Below the pieces are notes generated by a model. The model saw only the letters and a list, made by a program, of their open reading frames with translations, did no database searches and had not been told where the DNA came from. A DNA stretch of 64,000 nt, taken from Paenibacillus sp. NFR01 (GTDB taxonomy: Bacteria; Bacillota; Bacilli; Paenibacillales; Paenibacillaceae). This document shows, piece by piece, positions 59,860-64,000 of the stretch. The DNA is taken from contig NZ_FOIK01000002.1 of NCBI RefSeq assembly GCF_900111565.1, positions 248,001 through 312,000 on the forward strand, read 5' to 3'. The translations under genes and the position numbers were made by a program. Position 1 is the first letter of the stretch. Each line of letters opens with the position of its first letter.

Positions 59860-60375
59860 TTATACTCTAGAGTTTTTCTTAAGCATCATATACCCGTAGC
59901 CGATCAGGCCCAGCGCCAGCAGAATCGAACCGATGTTCATATCGGAGAGGATTCTCCATAACCACGGGAATACAGTGATCACCATCAGCAGAACCCCTGC
60001 GGCAACGCAGCCGATCCCCATCCACACCGGATTAATATCCTCTTCCGGCAGCACCGGATACCCCGGATAACCGGGAGGCGGCGTAAAGCCCATCGACCAA
60101 GGGGCACCGTAACCGTCGGGCTGATACATCATGCGTTCGTGCTCGGCATGGACCATCTTCATCCAATTCACCTTTTGCAGTGCATCAAATAATTGATAGA
60201 ACCACAGCGCAGCCAGCGCGAAGGAAAATTCGGGACTGCTGGAGGAGATGAAGATAATACAGATCGAGGCCCCGGCCATAAATTCCAGGCCTTTCTTTTT
60301 GTACCCCAAATACATATGCCCCACGCCCGGAATCATTGCCAGGAAAAACGTGAGCCAGCGGCGTTTCTTGATCAT
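59860..60375 (-). CDS. Multi-span membrane protein, TM2-like
   Basis: This 171-residue protein has an N-terminal pair of spans with the pattern FFLAMIPGVGHMYLGYKKKG, which fits TM2/DUF5683-type small membrane domains, then a cytosolic or outer loop rich in Gly/Pro/Tyr (PPPGYPGYPVLPEE), then two more spans. The role is unknown. It lies 43 bp downstream of the anti-sigma gene and 11 bp upstream of the DUF4097 gene, which places it in the same stress operon. Confidence 0.7.
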   Translation of the reverse strand: MIKKRRWLTFFLAMIPGVGHMYLGYKKKGLEFMAGASICIIFISSSSPEFSFALAALWFYQLFDALQKVNWMKMVHAEHERMMYQPDGYGAPWSMGFTPPPGYPGYPVLPEEDINPVWMGIGCVAAGVLLMVITVFPWLWRILSDMNIGSILLALGLIGYGYMMLKKNSRV

Positions 60376-60417
60376 CGCGTTTCGCTCCTTTATTTTTATC
60401 TTTCATATCGATTAAAT

Positions 60418-60876
60418 TTATTTCGATTGGCTGGACGGACTGAACCATGAGCTTACCGAAGCGGACATATGCCCGTTGAACTCGCTGATGCCGAACGCCA
60501 AGTCTTTAAATACGCCGAATTGCAGCAGCACGAAAGTCAGGCAGACCGCAAGCCCGTAATGCATCCATGAAGCTCCGGCAGCCGTACGGCTTCTGGCTTC
60601 TGTCTTGGGTGCGCTGCGCGCACGGCGCCCGGCTTCGATCTTATCGATTTCGGCCATAATCCCGCCGTACAGATCGGGAATCTCCAGCGGCTCCGCTCCG
60701 CCGTCCTGTCCGGCTTCGTTCCAGATCGCTTCCAGGGCTTGGGCTTCTGCCAGCCAGGCGGCGCAATCCTCGCAGGTTGCCAGATGCAGGCGCATGTTAT
60801 GCTCCGCTTCTTTGGGCAGCGCTTGGTCCAAATAATGCGGCATCCATTCTTTTACCTTGACGCAATTCATCGCCAT
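60418..60876 (-). CDS. Anti-sigma factor with zinc finger (zf-HC2)
   Basis: This 152-residue protein has an N-terminal ZAS domain with the zinc motif H-x3-C-x2-C (HLATCEDCAAWL) around residues 31-38, which holds the cognate sigma factor. A membrane span (about 110-130, HYGLAVCLTFVLLQFGVF) and a short outer tail follow. It overlaps the sigma-factor gene by 10 bp, the normal arrangement for a coupled sigma/anti-sigma pair. It would release the sigma factor upon an envelope signal. Confidence 0.9.
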   Translation of the reverse strand: MAMNCVKVKEWMPHYLDQALPKEAEHNMRLHLATCEDCAAWLAEAQALEAIWNEAGQDGGAEPLEIPDLYGGIMAEIDKIEAGRRARSAPKTEARSRTAAGASWMHYGLAVCLTFVLLQFGVFKDLAFGISEFNGHMSASVSSWFSPSSQSK

Positions 60877-61427
60877 TCCCCCCCGCTTTTGCGCATTATC
60901 TGTCTGGCACGGTACAGCTGAGACTCCACTGTTTTAACCGAGATCCCTTTCTGGTCGGCGATCTCCTGATAGGACTGGCTATGAAAATAGTACAGCTGCA
61001 CGACCGACCGGTACGGTTCCGTGAGGCTATTCAAATGTTCATCCAGCTCCTGCGAAGATTCCTTGCGGATCGCTTCTTGCTCAGGCGTCTGGGCGGTCAC
61101 CCAATCGTTCTCGGAATAATCCGCGCTGCTCCGGTGCTTCCACTCCCGGTCGTTGGCCCGTTTCCAGTCCAGACAGGTGCGGTAAGCGATCCGGTACAGC
61201 CACGTCGAAAACGAGGCTTGCCCTTTGAAGGAAGGGAGCGCCTTATAGGCTTTGATAAAAACCTCCTGGGTCATATCCTTGGCCGATTCGGCTTCTCCCG
61301 TAATTTTGTAACAAACCCGGTATACCATGCCTTGATATCGCTTGACCAAGTGCCCGAAGGCCTGATGCTCGCCCCCCAGTACGGCCGATATCCATGCTGC
61401 CTCTTCCAGTGCTCTCCCCTCCTTCAT
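60867..61427 (-). CDS. ECF sigma factor (SigW/SigX-like)
   Basis: This sigma factor has up to 186 residues: region 2 (GMVYRVCYKITGEAESAKDMTQEVFIKAY, FSTWLYRIAYRTCLDWKR) and region 4 (SQSYQEIADQKGISVKTVES, then QLYRARQIMRK). It should direct expression of its own operon with the anti-sigma, the membrane protein and DUF4097. The ATG at 61427 has no ribosome site. Instead AAGGAGGGGAG forms codons 2-5, which makes a CTG at codon 7 (61407-61409) a possible true start. Confidence 0.92.
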   Translation of the reverse strand: MKEGRALEEAAWISAVLGGEHQAFGHLVKRYQGMVYRVCYKITGEAESAKDMTQEVFIKAYKALPSFKGQASFSTWLYRIAYRTCLDWKRANDREWKHRSSADYSENDWVTAQTPEQEAIRKESSQELDEHLNSLTEPYRSVVQLYYFHSQSYQEIADQKGISVKTVESQLYRARQIMRKSGGEWR

Positions 61428-61613
61428 AACAATACGTTAGACGCCGGCCTCGGCCGGTCCCCTGCAAGAAAAATAAAATGTTTTGGCACACGCGCCAAAC
61501 CGCTCCTTGTAAATCATCCACAGCGATCATACCGTTGCCGCTCCGCTTTGTAAATCCGCCCCGGGGCGTAGATTCATCTAGGCGGAATCGGGGGCAAACC
61601 GCGTTGCTGGCAT

Positions 61614-61693
61614 TTGAGTTAACGTCCCGAAGGAAACAAGTGATGTTGGGCGCTCGAGTTAACGTACCGAAAGAAACAAGTAATGTTGGGCGT
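61614..61693. repeat. Two-copy 40-bp tandem direct repeat
   Basis: Each unit contains GAGTTAACGT(C/A)CCGAA(G/A)GAAACAAGT(G/A)ATGTTGGGCG. The copies differ at only a few positions, all but the last few bases conserved, so the duplication is recent or conserved by selection. Confidence 0.85.
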
Positions 61694-61745
61694 ACACCTA
61701 GCAGTGACAGAAACAAACTCGGCGTTGTCAGGTGTATAATGCATG

Positions 61746-61793
61746 AAAAAAGGAGCGCCCCCTTGCCTTCCACTCGTCGGAAAGGGGCACTCC
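61746..61793 (-). terminator. Rho-independent terminator of the surface adhesin gene
   Basis: GGAG-GCCCC-TT pairs with AA-GGGGC-CTCC around a 16-nt loop; six As at 61746-61751 give the minus-strand T-tail. Confidence 0.8.
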
Positions 61794-61809
61794 CTGAATA
61801 TTGCCCCGC

Positions 61810-63999
61810 TTATTTGCGGGGTTTAAATTTTGCGGCCAGCAGCACGCCGATTGCAATCAGCGCGCCCCCCGCCAAATAAATCGGCCACGGGCTGGCTTCT
61901 CCGGTCTGGGGCAGCTTGACCGGACCGTCCGGAACCGGGCTTCCGCCGACCGGAATCTCGTCATCAGGAACTTCGATGATTGGCGTTGGCGTCGGCGCAG
62001 CAGACGGTGCCGGGGTCGGCGCTGCCGATGGTGCCGGGCTTGGCGCAGCCGATGCCTCCGGGGTCGCCGCAGCAGACGGTGCCGGGCTTGGCGCAGCCGA
62101 CGCTTCCGGCGTTGGCGAACCGCCAGGCTGCGGGTTGCCGCCCAGCGGCACCTCATCGTCGGGAACCTCGACGATGGGGGGCTGGCTTGGCGCCGGCGTT
62201 GCCGTGGCCGGCGCTGCTGTAGCCGGCGCTTCCGGCGTCGGCGCGGCCGTTGGCGTCGGCGTTGCCGTAGCCGGCGTTTCCGGCGTCGGCGCGACCGATG
62301 GCGCCGGCGTTGCCGTAGCCGGCGCTTCCGGCGTCGGCGCAGCCGATGGCGCCGGCGTTGCCGTAGCCGGCGCTTCCGGCGTCGGCGCGGCCGTTGGCGC
62401 CGGCGTTGCCGTAGCCGGCGCTTCCGGCGTCGGCGCAGCCGTTGGCGCCGGCGTTGCCGTAGCTGGCGCTTCCGGCGTCGGCGATGGAGACGTCGACGGC
62501 TGCGCTTTTTCATTCGTAAGCGTTAAAGTCGTTTCCGTGGTGGAGTTAAACGCTACAGGGACCGGGTCCGGCTGGATCACATATCCTTCCGGCGCCTCGA
62601 CCTCCTGCAAATAATAACTCCCCGGCCACAGGTTACCGAAGGCCGCTGCTCCGTACACATCCGTCGTTACCGTCCCGACAAGCGCTGCTGCTGTTCCGGC
62701 ATCACGGTACAGTGCAAAGGTCGCGCCGGCAAGCTTGGAGCCGTCTTGCGCATCCGTCTTGATCAGCTTCAGTGCCTTCCGGCTGCCGGTCCCGACCGCT
62801 TCAGCGGCAGAGAGGGCCACGGTAACCTCGTATTTTTTTTCCTTTGTAATCGTAATGCTGCTATTGCCGCTGAGCTGGACGCTGTTCGAGACCTTGTCAT
62901 TGTCCTTCGCGACGATCAGCGACTCATACTCCAGAACGTAAGGCTTCTCGATCGGGGCCAGAAAAGCCAGCGTAAACTGCTGTTTGCCTGTCGCCGCATC
63001 ATTTTGAATGTCCAGCCTGTAGTCGGTGCCCTGAACCAGCGGCTTGCTGCCCTTGGTCACTTTGCCGTCCGCGCTGACTGTTGCCGGGTACAGCTTAAAT
63101 GAATCTCCCAGCAGCAGCTGATTGTCGGTTGGATAATCGGTGATCACCGCATTTTCGATATAGGACTGACTGTAGTTAATGTTCACGGACCACTTGATCT
63201 TCGTGTTGTTCTGTACGCCGGTTTTATCGATAAACTGTCCGGCATTCGGAATATCGACCGATGCGTTCAGATCACGCGATTCCTTGCCGTTCCCGCTGCT
63301 CAGCCGTGCGGTATTGTCGATTTCCGGGCTGTCGACGGCTTTTCCGCCGAGCGATGTTTTGAACACCAGATAATAACCGGCCTGGATTTTGCCGCTGAAA
63401 GCAACTTCCAGCTGTTTGCCGCCCTCATCATAAGTGACGGTGTAAACCTTGCCGGGAACAATCTTCGTTGTCCCCTTCACGGCATCGCCGTCTTTCTCTA
63501 CGGTCATCGGATAAACCGACAGCGATCCGGCGACATAAGCCTGCCCGCTCTCCAATACATCCGTCACCTTGGCGTTGTTCAGCTCGCTGCGATTGTAATT
63601 GACGCCTATGGTCCAGGTGATCTCTTTGGTTGCGGCATTATAATCTCCGCTTTTAAAGCCATTGGCCCGCTCCTTGCTGTTTGGCGTGAACACCGCACTG
63701 GCTGTTTTGCTTTTGGTAGCACTGGAGCCGGCATCGCTCCATTTCACGGTTGCTGCGTTTTCGAACTTGGCAGTGGTCTTGAGCCAGTCGTAATTCAGCC
63801 ATTGATTGTCAAAATACGTCTTGTAGATAATCGTGTACGGGCCGGCGAGGGCAGAAGCAAACTTCACCTCGAAACCCTTGGTCTCCTCGACATTGCTGAG
63901 CGAGTACCCGGAAGACAGCGTGCTGCCGCCTTTTTTCACGACGATCGACCCCGGCACAAGTTTCAGACCCTTATTGGTAAAACTATCCTTCACACTCAC
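61810..63999 (-). CDS. LPXTG-anchored surface adhesin with Cna/Spa-type domains (N-terminus beyond window)
   Basis: At least 729 residues are visible and the frame continues past the edge. Two or more repeats of a collagen-binding-type domain (ITWTIGVNYNRSELNNAKVTDVLESG; IKWSVNINYSQSYIENAVITD) lie in residues 1-390. A SpaA/Cna-B-type domain follows at about 405-495 (LKLIKTDAQDGSKLAGATFALY ... LQEVEAPEGY), in which a Lys-Asn isopeptide bond is likely. A Pro/Ala/Thr/Glu stalk (500-690) then leads to the sortase motif LPQTG, a membrane span and a basic KFKPRK tail. It should be covalently fixed to the cell wall and bind a matrix or surface protein; the ligand is unknown. Confidence 0.88.
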   Translation of the reverse strand: MSVKDSFTNKGLKLVPGSIVVKKGGSTLSSGYSLSNVEETKGFEVKFASALAGPYTIIYKTYFDNQWLNYDWLKTTAKFENAATVKWSDAGSSATKSKTASAVFTPNSKERANGFKSGDYNAATKEITWTIGVNYNRSELNNAKVTDVLESGQAYVAGSLSVYPMTVEKDGDAVKGTTKIVPGKVYTVTYDEGGKQLEVAFSGKIQAGYYLVFKTSLGGKAVDSPEIDNTARLSSGNGKESRDLNASVDIPNAGQFIDKTGVQNNTKIKWSVNINYSQSYIENAVITDYPTDNQLLLGDSFKLYPATVSADGKVTKGSKPLVQGTDYRLDIQNDAATGKQQFTLAFLAPIEKPYVLEYESLIVAKDNDKVSNSVQLSGNSSITITKEKKYEVTVALSAAEAVGTGSRKALKLIKTDAQDGSKLAGATFALYRDAGTAAALVGTVTTDVYGAAAFGNLWPGSYYLQEVEAPEGYVIQPDPVPVAFNSTTETTLTLTNEKAQPSTSPSPTPEAPATATPAPTAAPTPEAPATATPAPTAAPTPEAPATATPAPSAAPTPEAPATATPAPSVAPTPETPATATPTPTAAPTPEAPATAAPATATPAPSQPPIVEVPDDEVPLGGNPQPGGSPTPEASAAPSPAPSAAATPEASAAPSPAPSAAPTPAPSAAPTPTPIIEVPDDEIPVGGSPVPDGPVKLPQTGEASPWPIYLAGGALIAIGVLLAAKFKPRK
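62200..62490 (-). repeat. 48-bp in-frame tandem repeats in the adhesin stalk
   Basis: Five or more units encode PEAPATATPAPTAAPT-type 16-residue blocks, with small changes (Ser for Thr, Val for Ala). The DNA repeat is near-identical between units, so copy number can vary by slippage or recombination. Confidence 0.88.
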
Positions 64000-64000
64000 C

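Larger units (their letters stand above)
61428..61809. other. 382-bp intergenic region with a 40-bp tandem repeat
   Basis: The region holds the upstream sequence of the sigma operon, two adjacent 40-bp repeats (61614-61693) and the terminator of the adhesin gene. No gene was seen; small ORFs crossing the repeat lack ribosome sites. Confidence 0.6.

Noticed and set aside
61428..61500. Autoregulatory ECF promoter of the sigma operon
   Set aside because: A CGTC-type -10 (CGTCTA) can be found but no convincing AAC-type -35 lies 16-17 bp upstream.
1..64000. CRISPR arrays, insertion sequences, prophage or integrative elements
   Set aside because: No direct-repeat/spacer pattern, transposase, integrase or terminal repeats were seen.

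Overview
The window reads as chromosomal DNA of a Paenibacillus-like Firmicute. Genes have strong AAGGAGG-type ribosome binding sites and Bacillus-type regulation: a YesM/YesN two-component pair, PucR, YhaM, PspA, matches to Fur, PerR and cre boxes, and sortase and lipobox signals. There is one tRNA, tRNA-Gly(TCC). No insertion sequence, phage, CRISPR array or rRNA was found. Base composition varies: much of the purine block (about 19-29.5 kb and 38-41 kb) is visibly richer in G+C than its flanks.

Region 1 (1-10.9 kb) is a sugar locus. A cut-off glycoside hydrolase-like gene lies at the left edge. A minus-strand ytfQ-ytfR-ytfT-yjfF type ABC importer (galactofuranose/pentose family) ends with a second, paralogous binding protein. 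Divergently, a YesM-type histidine kinase, a YesN-type AraC regulator and a third sugar-binding lipoprotein form an overlapping operon that probably senses the sugar and switches on the importer. Possible cre boxes sit on both divergent promoters.

Region 2 (11-18.5 kb) holds housekeeping and envelope genes: an HD nucleotidase, PspC and PspA homologues, the exoribonuclease YhaM, a large secreted protein with three predicted FMN-attachment (DxxSGAT) motifs, ferrochelatase, and a small IDEAL-domain-like protein. The FMN protein has a good promoter preceded by three 21-bp-spaced GTGAA(N4)TTCAC boxes, which suggests FNR- or Rex-type redox control of an extracellular electron-transfer protein.

Region 3 (18.8-41 kb) is a purine catabolism supercluster of 18 genes, all on the minus strand: a GGT-family/oxamate amidohydrolase-like gene and an amidase, pucR, pucA, pucB, a nupNOPQ-type nucleoside ABC importer, xanthine dehydrogenase pucC-D-E, uraD, pucM, allantoinase, allantoate amidohydrolase, the ureidoglycine aminotransferase pucG, and adenine deaminase. 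It encodes a route from adenine or nucleosides to oxalurate, and possibly on to oxalate, but no uricase is present. pucA and pucB overlap out of frame by 113 bp. TTACGTA-type palindromes lie at the pucR and nupN promoters.

Region 4 (41-64 kb) is mixed chromosome: an ABC-F ATPase behind a short leader ORF and an attenuator-like terminator, a NUDIX hydrolase, a Trm11-like methyltransferase, an M20 dipeptidase, tRNA-Gly, a GGDEF-EAL membrane protein, an aldolase-like protein, a Fur-box feoAB operon with a small Cys-rich partner, a PAS histidine kinase, a zinc-binding-like protein, a PerR-box peroxiredoxin, leuB, an aldo/keto reductase, an ECF sigma/anti-sigma operon with DUF4097 and membrane proteins, and a cut-off LPXTG surface adhesin with 48-bp Pro/Ala/Thr repeats.
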